Shown piece by piece: positions 41,799 through 51,542 of a stretch of 64,000 nucleotides of DNA. Location of the stretch: positions 248,001 to 312,000 of the forward strand of contig JBDWCA010000004.1 of assembly GCA_039978075.1 (NCBI GenBank). Reading direction: 5' to 3'. This stretch comes from Anderseniella sp039978075. GTDB taxonomy: Bacteria > Pseudomonadota > Alphaproteobacteria > Rhizobiales > Aestuariivirgaceae. Numbering within the stretch: position 1 is the stretch's first letter; each line of letters opens with the position of its first letter. The notes beneath the pieces were generated by a model. It ran no database searches, was not told the DNA's origin, and was given only the letters and a program-made list of their open reading frames with translations. The position numbers were made by a program, and so were the translations under genes.

Positions 41799-43341
41799 TG
41801 GCGTGGTCCTTGGACTGCTTGAGCAAAGATGACAGGTTTTTCCTGATGATCTTGCCATTGCCGGACTGGGGCAAGGCGTCAACAAAGAAGACCTGTTTTG
41901 GTACCTTGTAGCGCGCCAAGGAGTTTGATGCAAAATCGATCACTTCAGTTGCCGTCAAAGTTTCGTGTTCACGCATGACCACAAACGCGGTGACCAGTTT
42001 CATGCCCGGGTTCAGTTCAACCTCGGTCACACCAGCCTGCTGAATGGCAGGGTGGCGCATTATGGCGACTTCAACCTCCAGGGGTGAGATGCGATAGCCG
42101 AAGGATGTCATCACATCGTCATTGCGGCCTTCGTACCAGATGTAGCCGTCATCGTCGAAATACCCGAGGTCTCCGCCGACGAACCAGTCGCCGCGATACA
42201 TGGTCTGATCATCATCGGGACGGTTCCAGTATCGCAACATCATGCCGGGGTCGGAGCGGTGGACGCCGATCAGCCCGGTTTCACCCGCCTGCAGAGGTTC
42301 ATCATCCCCGGAAACAGGCAGAATGCAGACGCTGCGCCCAACTTGTGGTTTTCCAGGGCTGCCGGGTTTCGTGGGGATGCTTGGCGAACTGGAAATGTAT
42401 GTGGAGATTTCGCTCATGCCCAGGGCTTCGTAGAGCGCGATACCGGTTGTTTCCAGCCATTCTTTCTGAAGGCCGGGAAAAATTGCTTCTCCCGCGGTCA
42501 GGCCATGGCGCAGGGTGCCGACAGTGTCTGGTGACAATCCGCCGTCGCTGAGCATTTGACGATACAGCGCCGGCACAGACGCCATGATGGTGGGGTTAAG
42601 GTCACCGATCAGCTTGAGCCAGATCGATCGGTCGCGCGGCCCGGTATAGACAATTGAACTTGCTCCGTTGGCCCAAGGGTCAAACAGGGCGGTGCCCAAT
42701 GTGTAGGTCCAGTTAAAGGCGCCGGTGTGCAGGATGGTGTCTTCGGACGATATGCCGTACCAGCCCTGGTACATGGGGCGGCGTCCCCATACGGCGCGTT
42801 GTGCATGCAGCACGCCCTTGGGCCGACCTGAGGTTCCCGATGTGTACACCATATAGGCAGGGGCGTTGGCGTCGGTATCAGCGTATCGACCGCGTTGCCC
42901 GGACTTGAACGCGGCAATGGCATCCGGGGTGATCAGCCTGCAGCCCACAGGCAGATCAGGCAGGTCGAGCAACCCGTCATGGACGATGGCGGCTGCCTGA
43001 CTGTCCGACAGAATGAACGAGACCTCATCGGCCGATAACATCGATGAGGCCGGTATCGGTACCAGTTCAGCGGCGTTTGCGGCAAAGAATACCGCAGCGT
43101 AATCAAAACTGTTGCCCATTCGGATCAGGATCCGGGCACCTCGATCAAATCCGAGCAGCCGAAACGCAGATGCCAGACGAAGGACAATGTCTTCGATCTC
43201 GGCGAAGCTCAGCGTCTGGTAGCTGGCGCCGTCCGCAATTGTGAGTGCCGTCTTGTCTGACTGTTCCCTCGCATTTTGGGCAAGGCAGTATCGAGTCAGG
43301 TTCAACCTGGCAGGCGGCAGTTCGCCTGTAAATCCTGTCAT
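41788..43341 (-). CDS. AMP-binding acyl-CoA synthetase/ligase
   Basis: 517 residues of the ANL superfamily. The P-loop is YMVYTSGTSGRPKGVLHAQR, followed by GHTAGEAI-type residues (here HGLTAGEAIFPGL), YEALGMSEIS, the hinge-side GDLGYFDDDGYIWYEGRNDD and the catalytic lysine near LPQSGNGKIIRKNL. It activates a carboxylate to acyl-CoA via acyl-AMP; the substrate is unknown. It overlaps the upstream binding-protein gene by 4 bp, so is co-translated with it. Confidence 0.92.
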   Translation of the reverse strand: MTGFTGELPPARLNLTRYCLAQNAREQSDKTALTIADGASYQTLSFAEIEDIVLRLASAFRLLGFDRGARILIRMGNSFDYAAVFFAANAAELVPIPASSMLSADEVSFILSDSQAAAIVHDGLLDLPDLPVGCRLITPDAIAAFKSGQRGRYADTDANAPAYMVYTSGTSGRPKGVLHAQRAVWGRRPMYQGWYGISSEDTILHTGAFNWTYTLGTALFDPWANGASSIVYTGPRDRSIWLKLIGDLNPTIMASVPALYRQMLSDGGLSPDTVGTLRHGLTAGEAIFPGLQKEWLETTGIALYEALGMSEISTYISSSPSIPTKPGSPGKPQVGRSVCILPVSGDDEPLQAGETGLIGVHRSDPGMMLRYWNRPDDDQTMYRGDWFVGGDLGYFDDDGYIWYEGRNDDVMTSFGYRISPLEVEVAIMRHPAIQQAGVTEVELNPGMKLVTAFVVMREHETLTATEVIDFASNSLARYKVPKQVFFVDALPQSGNGKIIRKNLSSLLKQSKDHANDD

Positions 43342-45119
43342 TGGTTTTCAATCCAGCCTGTCTCAGGCCGGAACCCGGCGAGCGAGGGTCGAGCTGGGCG
43401 TTTGATCTGGTTCCATCGTGCCAGCCATTGGCCGGGTGGATGGAACAATTGCAGCGCATAATGCCCTTCCAGTAACAAACGGTCGATGCCGCGGGCAGCG
43501 TCGTCAAACGAGGATTTGTTCCGGGCTGACAGAAGCTGCGTTATCATTTTGTCGATTGCCGGGTCGTTTGCACCCATGTAATTGCGGGTGCCATCGCGCG
43601 TTCGCCCCTGAGAGCCCCAGTAGAACGCCTGTTCGTTGCCTGGCGACAGGGAATTGGACCAGATGAACGGGATCATATCAAAGTCATAGGTTTGCAGACG
43701 GCGCTGAAACTGCGCTGAATCGACTTGTCGGATGGCCATGTCAACGCCGATGGTTCGCAGCATACGCTTCCATGCCAATGCGATCCGTTCCTGCGGCCGG
43801 TTCGCCACCGTGATTTCGAATGAGAGGCTTGAGTCCTCGGAATTCCTCAACCCGTCGGGGCTGGTTTGCCATCCGGCTTCATTCAATAGTTTCAGAGCCT
43901 TGCGGAGATTTTTTCTGTCGCGTCCTGAGCCATCTGAAACAGGCAGGGAAAACGTGCCGTCCAGGATATCCGCGCGAATTTTCGCGCCTGCAAGTTCGAG
44001 CATTTGTCGCTCGTTGGCACTGGCGGGGCGACCTATGGCGCTCAGATTTGATCCGAAGAAAAATCCCTGCGTGCGCTGCATTTTGTTATGAAACAGGTTT
44101 TTGTTGATCCATTCAAAGTCGAAAGTCAGGATCAGCGCTTCCCGAACCCGCCTATCTGCAAAAACTGCCCGGCGGGTATTGAATACCAGTGACCACGCCG
44201 GCTTGGGTAAACCGACCTGGACGGTCTCCATGGTCACCGGCTGGTCTTTGACGTCGGCATAACCAACCGCCCAACGCGATGCATCGCCTTCGGTTCGCAT
44301 CATGGCTTCGCCTTTCTTGAAAGCCTCGAATGCACCTTGCGTATCGCGGTAGTAGTCATACCGAATGGTGTCGTAGTTGAATTTTCCGCGTGCGCTGGGC
44401 AGGTCTTTTGCCCAGTAATCCGGGTTGCGGCGGTAAATGACATGATCGCCGGCATCAATTCTGTCAAAGACGTAAGGTCCGGAACCAACGAGCTTGTCCA
44501 GGGTGGTTTTCTCGAATTCGCGTTTCTCGAACACGTGTTTCGGCAGTACCGGCATCAGGCCCAGGATGAGCACCAGTTCACGGTCACCCGGTTCCAGTTT
44601 CATCTGCACCGTCATACTGTCGGGTGTTTCGATCGACGTCACCTTTGAATAGTAGGTCCGATGATTTGGGCGCCCGCCGTCCCGCAACGCCTCCAGCGAG
44701 TAGACGATGTCATCGGCCTGGATCGGTTCGCCATCAGAAAACCGGGCATTCGGGTTTATCCGGAAGGTGACTTCGGTGCGCTCCGCATTAACGTCGATGG
44801 TCTCGGCGATATGGCCGTAGAGTGTAAATGGTTCGGCGTTTGAACGTGCCAGCAGGCTTTCAAACACCAGGGATCGTGCGCCGGCAACAGCCTGACCTCT
44901 GATGAGGAACGGATTGACACTGTCAAAGCTTCCGGTTCGGGCAACGCGCAGGGTACCGCCTTTGGGAGCGTCCGGATTGACATAGGGAAAATGAGTGTAA
45001 TCGGCCGGTAGTGCGGGCTCTCCAAGCATGGCGATGGCGTGCCTGGGTTCAGCGTGCACAGGTGCCGCCAAGACCAGCCAGACCATGCATGCAGACAGCA
45101 ATCTGAGCATCCTGTTCAT
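43338..45119 (-). CDS. Oligopeptide-type extracellular substrate-binding protein (YejA-like)
   Basis: 593 residues. A signal peptide (LLSACMVWLVLAAPVHA) precedes a family-5 binding domain: AIAMLGEPALPADYTHFPYVNPDAPKGGTLRVA-type start (residues 28-61), NPNARFSDGEPIQADDIVYS, GSGPYVF and ADRRVREALILTFDFEWINK. The pattern is that of YejA, which binds oligopeptides or microcin C for YejBEF. No permease follows; instead an acyl-CoA synthetase is co-translated. The binding protein may serve a transporter encoded elsewhere. Confidence 0.9.
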   Translation of the reverse strand: MNRMLRLLSACMVWLVLAAPVHAEPRHAIAMLGEPALPADYTHFPYVNPDAPKGGTLRVARTGSFDSVNPFLIRGQAVAGARSLVFESLLARSNAEPFTLYGHIAETIDVNAERTEVTFRINPNARFSDGEPIQADDIVYSLEALRDGGRPNHRTYYSKVTSIETPDSMTVQMKLEPGDRELVLILGLMPVLPKHVFEKREFEKTTLDKLVGSGPYVFDRIDAGDHVIYRRNPDYWAKDLPSARGKFNYDTIRYDYYRDTQGAFEAFKKGEAMMRTEGDASRWAVGYADVKDQPVTMETVQVGLPKPAWSLVFNTRRAVFADRRVREALILTFDFEWINKNLFHNKMQRTQGFFFGSNLSAIGRPASANERQMLELAGAKIRADILDGTFSLPVSDGSGRDRKNLRKALKLLNEAGWQTSPDGLRNSEDSSLSFEITVANRPQERIALAWKRMLRTIGVDMAIRQVDSAQFQRRLQTYDFDMIPFIWSNSLSPGNEQAFYWGSQGRTRDGTRNYMGANDPAIDKMITQLLSARNKSSFDDAARGIDRLLLEGHYALQLFHPPGQWLARWNQIKRPARPSLAGFRPETGWIENQ

Positions 45120-45227
45120 GTCGATAATCTAGATCGGATTCGTGGCAAAAAGCGACAGAAACCGTGAACTGACTGCTTTCTGAGTGCCTGAGCAATTTTA
45201 TGGGTTCAGATCAACCCATGTCGTCGG

Positions 45228-45569
45228 CTAGTGGGTAGCACTGTCTCGCGGCAGGTAGGTATGCTGCTCCGGATCATAAGTTTCGAAAAACTCGGGAATC
45301 TGCGGATGACGTACCGGATCGCCCGTGTCGTCGGCCAGCAGGTTTTGTTCCGACACATAGGCTATGTATTCGGTCTCTTCGTTCTCGGCCAGCAAATGAT
45401 AAAACGGCTGATCCTTGGATGGCCGGGTCTCTTCGGGGATGGAATCCCACCACTCTTCGGTATTGGAAAAAGTGGGATCCACATCGAAAATGACACCACG
45501 AAACGGGAACAGGCGGTGCTTTACCACTTGTCCTATGCCGAATCGTGCCTGTCTGTTGATCGCGATCAT
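45228..45569 (-). CDS. hspQ: Heat-shock protein HspQ
   Basis: 113 residues. It has the HspQ/YccV pattern RFGIGQVVKHRLFPFRGVIFDVDP, followed by WWDSIP, KDQPFYHLLAEN, AYVSEQNLLAD and HPQIPEFF. HspQ is a hemimethylated-DNA-binding/Lon-specificity factor. Stands alone. Confidence 0.94.
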   Translation of the reverse strand: MIAINRQARFGIGQVVKHRLFPFRGVIFDVDPTFSNTEEWWDSIPEETRPSKDQPFYHLLAENEETEYIAYVSEQNLLADDTGDPVRHPQIPEFFETYDPEQHTYLPRDSATH

Positions 45570-45650
45570 CGCCTATAAATGCACCCAATTGCGGTTTGTT
45601 TCAAGCACGGTTCCAAAAATTAAGTTGATAGTTGCTGAACAGCACATCGA

Positions 45651-46706
45651 TCATAAACCATAAATCTCCGCCATTTCCGGCTCCTTGGCGGCCACCAATC
45701 GTGCGAGGTCGGCGATGACACGAGCCTGTTTCCAGGTGGCATCATCCTGCATTTTGCCATCAATCATGACCGCGCCGGTGCCATCGGGCATGGCTTCCAG
45801 AATCCTCAGGGCAAACTTTACTTCTGCGGGATCCGGGGAAAAAACCCGCTTGGCAATTTCCACCTGGGACGGATGAAGTGACCAGGCGCCAAGGCAGCCC
45901 TGCAGGAAAGCGTTGCGGAACTGTGCTTCACAGGCATCGGGATCCGAGAAGTCGCCAAACGGCCCGTAAAACGCCTTGATAGAGTTGGCTGCACAGGCAT
46001 CGACCATCTTGCCGACCGTATAGTGCCACAAATCCTGCTGGTAGAAAGCGCGGGCTGAACTGTCCCGGGACCCATTGCCGGCACCGTCCGCCAGGACGCC
46101 ATAATGGGGATGGCCACCACCGACACGAGTGGTTTTCATGCCGCGTGAGGCCGCCAGGTCAGCCGGCCCCAGTGACATCCCGTGCATACGCGGGCTTGCC
46201 GCAGCGATTTCTTCGACGTTCTTTACGCCTTGTGCGGTTTCCAGGATGGCATGGATCATGATCGGCCGGGTAACGCCTGCGCGCGCCTCCAGCTGTGCAA
46301 GTAACTGGTCGAGGTAATGGATGTCCCAGGCACCCTCAACCTTCGGCAGCATCATCACATCAAGCTTGCTGCCGGCCTGAAGCACGATCTGGGTGATGTC
46401 ATCGAGTGCCCATGGGCTGTTCAGGCAATTGATGCGGGTCCACAAGCCGGTTGAGCCAAAATCATGCGCCAGCGCCATTTCGATGAAACCTTCGCGGGCC
46501 GCGATCTTGTCGTCGGCGGGAATGGCATCTTCGAGATTGCCTAATATGACGTCGACCTGCGGGATCAGGCTTGCCACCTTGTTGCGCATTTTTTCGATCT
46601 GCGGCGGCAAAAAATGAATCATCCGTTCGATCTTGACCGGGGGCTCGCGCATCGGGTCAGGAGCACCAATTGCAAGTGGCTTATAGAATTGTGATGGAAG
46701 TTTCAT
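45651..46706 (-). CDS. mcl1: L-malyl-CoA / beta-methylmalyl-CoA lyase (CitE-like)
   Basis: 351 residues of the HpcH/HpaI aldolase superfamily. Metal-binding residues are in ILGNLEDAIPADDKIAAREG and LETAQGVKNVEEIA, with SLGPADLAASRGM and GCLGAWSLHPSQVEIAK typical of malyl-CoA lyase. It cleaves malyl-CoA to acetyl-CoA and glyoxylate, as in the serine and ethylmalonyl-CoA pathways. It is divergent from a CoA-transferase gene. Confidence 0.9.
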   Translation of the reverse strand: MKLPSQFYKPLAIGAPDPMREPPVKIERMIHFLPPQIEKMRNKVASLIPQVDVILGNLEDAIPADDKIAAREGFIEMALAHDFGSTGLWTRINCLNSPWALDDITQIVLQAGSKLDVMMLPKVEGAWDIHYLDQLLAQLEARAGVTRPIMIHAILETAQGVKNVEEIAAASPRMHGMSLGPADLAASRGMKTTRVGGGHPHYGVLADGAGNGSRDSSARAFYQQDLWHYTVGKMVDACAANSIKAFYGPFGDFSDPDACEAQFRNAFLQGCLGAWSLHPSQVEIAKRVFSPDPAEVKFALRILEAMPDGTGAVMIDGKMQDDATWKQARVIADLARLVAAKEPEMAEIYGL

Positions 46707-46892
46707 GTTACCTGCTGTCAGTCAGACCACGGAAAGAATTGTCTGAAAATTGTTGCGATGCACAAATTGTTTAAGCCAGCTTCCGCCGCTCCACAATGGC
46801 TGATTTAATTTTTGCAATCCGTGTTGCACACACCGGATTTGGCCGCTACACGAATACAGTCATTCAGGTTTTCGGGTCAGCATTTAAAAATC

Positions 46893-48038
46893 ATGACAGG
46901 CACATCAGCATCCGCACAGCCATTGAGCGGGATCAAGGTCCTCGACTTCTCAACCCTGTTGCCAGGACCTATGGCCACGCTGTTTCTTGTCGAGGCCGGT
47001 GCGCAGGTCATCAAGATTGAACGGCCCGGAGACGGCGAGGAAATGCGGTCCTTTGAACCCAAATGGGGCAGGGATCCGGCAAGCTTTGCCATGCTCAATC
47101 GCGGAAAGCAGTCTTTGGCGCTGGACCTGAAGTCGGAGCGGCAGCTTGAGTTTCTTCTTCCGCTGATCCGTGAGGCTGATGTTGTGGTCGAGCAGTTTCG
47201 TCCAGGCGTGATGGATCGCCTTGGACTTGGCTATGACGCCATGGCACTGGTCAATCCCAGCATTATCTATTGCTCCATCACCGGGTACGGCCAGACCGGC
47301 GATCGAATCCAGAAGACCGGGCATGATCTGAACTACATCGGGGATACCGGATTGCTGTCTCTGAGCATGGGGCCGGAGGGCAACCCTACCGTGCCGCCGT
47401 TTCTGGCCGCAGACATCGCCGGGGGAACTTATCCGGCGGTTGTGAACATATTGCTGGCGCTGCTGAACCGCGAGAAAACCGGCGAGGGCACGCATATCGA
47501 TATCGCCATGGCAGACAACATGTTCATGTTGATGTGGTGGGCGATGGGCAACGGCCTTGCCACAGGGTTCTGGCCTTCAAACGGCAGCAGTCTGTTGACC
47601 GGCGGTTCACCGCGCTACCAGATCTATCCGACATCAGACGGCCGGCATGTGGCCGTAGCCGCACTCGAGCAGAAGTTTTGGGACGGGTTTTGCAAGGCAG
47701 TCAATCTTGCTCCCGAGTTCCATCAGGACCAGCAGGACCCCGGTGGAACAATTGAGGCGGTCAGAACTTTGATTTCGGAGTTTCCGGGATATCACTGGGA
47801 ACCCATTCTGGCCCAGGCGAACTGCTGTTGCACGGTGGTGAAAACTTTGCCGGAGGCCATGCGCGACATGCATTTTCACGGTCGTGGACTGTTTGACCAC
47901 ACGCTGGTCAATGAAGCAGGCGATACGTTGCCGGCGACCCCGGTAGCGGTGGCACAGCAGTTTCGCGGCGATGCCAGCGTGGAGAAGGCCGCACCCGGCG
48001 TGGGCGCCCACAACGATATAGTGCTCAATCAGAAATAG
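46893..48038 (+). CDS. Class III (CaiB/BaiF) CoA-transferase family protein
   Basis: 381 residues; ATG 46893 is used. It starts QPLSGIKVLDFSTLLPGPMA, then VIKIERPGDGEEMRSF, CSITGYGQTG and GHDLNYIGDTGLLSLS. The last block resembles the alpha-methylacyl-CoA racemase (AMACR) branch, whose active-site His and Asp lie in GHDLNYI and AADIAGG. So it may be a racemase rather than a CoA transferase. It is divergent from malyl-CoA lyase. Confidence 0.87.
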   Translation: MTGTSASAQPLSGIKVLDFSTLLPGPMATLFLVEAGAQVIKIERPGDGEEMRSFEPKWGRDPASFAMLNRGKQSLALDLKSERQLEFLLPLIREADVVVEQFRPGVMDRLGLGYDAMALVNPSIIYCSITGYGQTGDRIQKTGHDLNYIGDTGLLSLSMGPEGNPTVPPFLAADIAGGTYPAVVNILLALLNREKTGEGTHIDIAMADNMFMLMWWAMGNGLATGFWPSNGSSLLTGGSPRYQIYPTSDGRHVAVAALEQKFWDGFCKAVNLAPEFHQDQQDPGGTIEAVRTLISEFPGYHWEPILAQANCCCTVVKTLPEAMRDMHFHGRGLFDHTLVNEAGDTLPATPVAVAQQFRGDASVEKAAPGVGAHNDIVLNQK

Positions 48039-48092
48039 ACGCCACGTTAGTAGCGTGACGAGCCAATCAAGCGTGGAGAGTTCGCCAGACTG

Positions 48093-48665
48093 TCATGGCG
48101 ATAGCAACTGGTTGATGTAGGCAACGGTGTGCTTTTCGTGAAACAGGCCTAGAACGGCAAAGATCCGAAAAAACATCCTGAATGCTATCAACACGCCCAG
48201 GCCAGCGGCAGGTAGGCCGATCATTGCAATGAGTTTTTCGGTTGTCAGATCATCTTCGATAAAGGGAATGCTTACTGCCAGCACAGTTGCGACCACAAAA
48301 AACATGACCGCTACTATCATCCACACAATCGCAATTATCCGGATCAGTGGTGTAAAGCAAAGCCTGCCAAGCAAATATTTGTCGGAAAATTCGGTCGACC
48401 CGAACATCCGGCCCGGGCAAAAATGCCATGCCAAAAACCTTGATACGGTAACCAGAAACTGGTTACCGTGAATTCTGCCCCAAAGGTGTACTTTGCGCTG
48501 TCGACCATTGATGTTGATCGTTGCGTTCCCGGCCATCAGGTCTACTTCCAATTGCTTCAGAATTTCTTCCCGGTTCCCGTTCACCTCAAATGCAATGGAA
48601 TCATCTTCAATCGACCAGATCAAAAACGACTTCCATTTGTCCACCAAGGTTGTGAAACTATACAT
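48093..48665 (-). CDS. Hypothetical two-helix membrane protein
   Basis: 190 residues. A soluble N-terminal part with a beta-rich segment (SIAFEVNGNREEILKQLE, NATININGRQRKVHLWGR) precedes two helices at about 108-135 (IIAIVWMIVAVMFFVVATVL) and 145-165 (LIAMIGLPAAGLGVLIAF). No family recognised. The base composition is a little lower in GC than its neighbours. Confidence 0.55.
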   Translation of the reverse strand: MYSFTTLVDKWKSFLIWSIEDDSIAFEVNGNREEILKQLEVDLMAGNATININGRQRKVHLWGRIHGNQFLVTVSRFLAWHFCPGRMFGSTEFSDKYLLGRLCFTPLIRIIAIVWMIVAVMFFVVATVLAVSIPFIEDDLTTEKLIAMIGLPAAGLGVLIAFRMFFRIFAVLGLFHEKHTVAYINQLLSP

Positions 48666-48797
48666 GCGAGTGGGTCTACCCGGTTGTGGTTGGAGCGGCG
48701 GTACTCGATAATTTGGAAAGAAAGGCGCGACATATCAAGCGCTGTTGACTTTGCACTGGCCAAGTTGGTTCTCGGCGGTAGAGGTTTTCTGGCTTCC

Positions 48798-50021
48798 TTA
48801 CGCCCGCATCGCCCTCGGTAATGAACCGGTCGGGTTCATGCCCTCCAGCATCGCCCGGCGTTTCAGGGGGGGAATGTGCTGCAGGGCTGTCATCCCAACG
48901 GCGCGGCCGAGATGCAGCGGGAAGAACTCGGAGATCAGCGACCGGTTCATGGTGTCAACCGCAGCCTGGCGCGGCAGTACATCCGCTCGCCTGGCGGCGT
49001 CGTAGGCGGAGCATAATTTTTCGCTGCCGGGGTCTTCATCCAGACGATACGCATCTGCGATGGCCTCAGCTGCAAAGGCAGCGTCACGCAGGCTCATATT
49101 GAGGCCCTGGGCGCCGATGGGCGGCACGACGTGGGCGGCCTCACCGACCAGCAGGACGCGATTGGCGGCAAATTTTCGGGCGGCCATGCCGGACATGGGG
49201 ATGGTGGCCGGTGTTGTCGCGTCTTCGACCCGGCCCAGGTCGCCGTGCATTTCCAGTTGCAGGCGCGCCGCCAGCTGGTCCGCAGGCAGCGCACAGATAG
49301 GTTCAACCTCCTGCGGCCGGACCATCCAGACCAGGCTAGAACGCTTGCCGGGCAGGGGCACAGTTGTAAACGGTCCGGAGGTCTTGTGATATTCAACCGA
49401 CATGCCGTGATGCGCCGAGGAGTGGGAAAAACTGAGCGCAAGCGCGGTCTGATCGTATTGCCATTCATTGACAGCTATACCGGCATCGCGGCGGATGACG
49501 GACTGGCGCCCATCTGCTGCGACAACTACGGCGGCTTGCAGGTTCGCCGCTGAGTCCAGTGATAACTCTACCTTGTCTGCACGAACGTCACAGCCGGAAA
49601 CGGAGGCATCGATGAGGGTGACGTCTGCGTCCTTGGCTGCGCGCGCCAGTTCGTGCACCAGCAGGTCAAGCGGAATATTCCATCCGAACGGACCTTCGCC
49701 AAGTTCGCTTGATGAGAAAGTGACTGGAGGTGCCGTGAACGTGGCCAGGGTGTCGTCCACGATCTTCAACAGATCAAGCTGTGCGCTGCCTGTCTGTAGG
49801 CGACCCGGCCAGATGCCGATCGAAGCAAGCAACCGGATGGCAGGCTGCATTAGGGCCACGGTGCGACGTACGGCCTGGTCTGCGCGCGGCAACGTCAATT
49901 GTTCAATGCCGGGGGCAATGCAGGCGGTCCGGCATCCGGCCTGTGCCAGCAGGCAGGCAGATGTCAGGCCGGCGGGACCTGCGCCGGCAACGACCACGTC
50001 AAAGTCTGACCTGTTGGGCAT
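48798..50021 (-). CDS. UbiH/COQ6-family FAD-dependent monooxygenase
   Basis: 407 residues. The Rossmann motif is FDVVVAGAGPAGLTSACLLA, followed by VVVAADGRQSVIRRDAGI (DG fingerprint) and VLLVGEAAHVVPPIGAQGLN (second FAD motif, with GEAAH in place of the usual GDAAH). It probably hydroxylates a ubiquinone precursor. It is divergent from the enoyl-CoA hydratase gene. Confidence 0.9.
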   Translation of the reverse strand: MPNRSDFDVVVAGAGPAGLTSACLLAQAGCRTACIAPGIEQLTLPRADQAVRRTVALMQPAIRLLASIGIWPGRLQTGSAQLDLLKIVDDTLATFTAPPVTFSSSELGEGPFGWNIPLDLLVHELARAAKDADVTLIDASVSGCDVRADKVELSLDSAANLQAAVVVAADGRQSVIRRDAGIAVNEWQYDQTALALSFSHSSAHHGMSVEYHKTSGPFTTVPLPGKRSSLVWMVRPQEVEPICALPADQLAARLQLEMHGDLGRVEDATTPATIPMSGMAARKFAANRVLLVGEAAHVVPPIGAQGLNMSLRDAAFAAEAIADAYRLDEDPGSEKLCSAYDAARRADVLPRQAAVDTMNRSLISEFFPLHLGRAVGMTALQHIPPLKRRAMLEGMNPTGSLPRAMRA

Positions 50022-50121
50022 AAGTGTTCACCTTGCCGATTGCGCGTGGCCTCGAAGGTGAGGCACACTTCAATCACTCAAATCAATCCGGCGGCACCGA
50101 TAAATCATCAGGACCTGGTAA

Positions 50122-50901
50122 ATGGCATACTCCGACATCACATTTGATCTCAATGACAATCTGGCGGTTGTGACTCTAAACCGCCCCGATAAGCTGAATT
50201 CGACCACCCGCAACATGCATGCGGAACTACGGTCAGCATTCGATGAAATTGAAGGACAAGGCGCGCGTGCCGTGCTGCTTACCGGTGCGGGCAGGGCGTT
50301 TTGTGCAGGACAGGATCTTGCCGACCTGCGCATGGACGGGCCAGATGAAATTCTGGAACTGCTGGAGCAGGATTTTAATCCGCTTGTCGCGCGCATCCGC
50401 AACCTGCCAATGCCCGTAGTGTGCGCGGTAAACGGGGTTGCGGCCGGCGCCGGTGCCAATCTTGCGCTCGCCTGCGACATCATACTGGCTGCCAAGTCAG
50501 CGTCATTCCTGCAGGCATTTGCCCGTATCGGCCTGATACCGGATGCCGGCGGCACCTGGACACTGCCGCGCCAGGTCGGAGAAGCCCGCGCCAAGGGAAT
50601 GGCAATGCTGGCCGAACCGGTATCGGCGGAAAAAGCGCTTGAATGGGGCTTGATCTGGCAGGTCAGTGATGACGACGAACTTATGGACGATGCTAACCGG
50701 CTAGCCAGCCGATTGTCAAAACAACCGACAAAGGCGTTTGCCCTGATAAAACAGGCGATTAATGCATCATCTTCACACGGATTTGATGCACATCTGGCGG
50801 TTGAAGCCAAGCTCCAGGCTGAAGCTGCCGCAAGTCACGACTATGATGAAGGCGTCACGGCTTTTCTGGAAAAACGCAAGCCGGTGTTCAAGGGTGAGTA
50901 G
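50122..50901 (+). CDS. Enoyl-CoA hydratase/isomerase (PaaG-like)
   Basis: 259 residues of the crotonase fold. LAVVTLNRPDKLNS, then the oxyanion-hole segments GAGRAFCAGQDLADL and NGVAAGAGANLALACDIILA, and the catalytic-loop FARIGLIPDAGGTWTLPR. An Asp at the IPDAGG position, where typical hydratases have Glu, is a feature of the PaaG isomerase branch. Stands alone. Confidence 0.9.
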   Translation: MAYSDITFDLNDNLAVVTLNRPDKLNSTTRNMHAELRSAFDEIEGQGARAVLLTGAGRAFCAGQDLADLRMDGPDEILELLEQDFNPLVARIRNLPMPVVCAVNGVAAGAGANLALACDIILAAKSASFLQAFARIGLIPDAGGTWTLPRQVGEARAKGMAMLAEPVSAEKALEWGLIWQVSDDDELMDDANRLASRLSKQPTKAFALIKQAINASSSHGFDAHLAVEAKLQAEAAASHDYDEGVTAFLEKRKPVFKGE

Positions 50902-50916
50902 GGGCCGGGAACTAGC

Positions 50917-51534
50917 TTATGGGCCGGACCACTCAATGTTGCACAGTTCGGCGGACTTGTCGTCGAATGTCCAGACGCGGCCAAAGTCGCGGACCTTGGC
51001 TTTCACGCCTTGTGCCACAATCACTTCCGGTCCCATCCAGTAGGAAGTGTTCTGCACAGTTACCGGTTCACCGGGGCGTGCGCCATCGATCTGCTTGATG
51101 GTGGCCATCACCTTGCGCCCTGCCGTGACCGAGCGCTCGATGCCGTTTGTCTCATAGGTGACGGGCATGCGTTGTGTGCCGAGGAAGTTGGCGACCAGCA
51201 GCTTGAACAGGCCGGTGGTGCCCTTTGCGGAACCGGACAGGATCATCTCAAGTGCATGGGTCTGTTCGTCGCTGGCCTTGTCATCGATGTACAGGCCGAC
51301 AGACCATCCGCCTTCTCCCATTCGACCGGGTATATCCAGCAGGGCCGCCACGTTAACGCCCTTGAGGCTGGTTGCGCCCCAGTGACCGTCATCAATTCGT
51401 ACAGCCATCCAGGCCTGGCAGTAGCCATGTGTGGGCTTGGCAGCACCCAGTGATACGACACAGGGGCAGAACAGGTCGCAGTTACAGTTGAGAGCCAGTT
51501 CACCCTTGATTTTCCAGTCTTCGATTTCGGCCAT
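50917..51534 (-). CDS. DUF1326 domain protein
   Basis: 205 residues from ATG 51534. The N-terminus has a dense cysteine motif, LNCNCDLFCPCVVSLGA (CxCxxxxCPC-like), followed by GYCQAWMAVRID, GVNVAALLDIP and the closing block PEVIVAQGVKAKVRDFGRVW. DUF1326 is usually encoded beside DUF2182, as here (8-bp gap). The cysteines suggest metal or thiol chemistry, which is inference. Confidence 0.88.
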   Translation of the reverse strand: MAEIEDWKIKGELALNCNCDLFCPCVVSLGAAKPTHGYCQAWMAVRIDDGHWGATSLKGVNVAALLDIPGRMGEGGWSVGLYIDDKASDEQTHALEMILSGSAKGTTGLFKLLVANFLGTQRMPVTYETNGIERSVTAGRKVMATIKQIDGARPGEPVTVQNTSYWMGPEVIVAQGVKAKVRDFGRVWTFDDKSAELCNIEWSGP

Positions 51535-51542
51535 GGTCGTCG

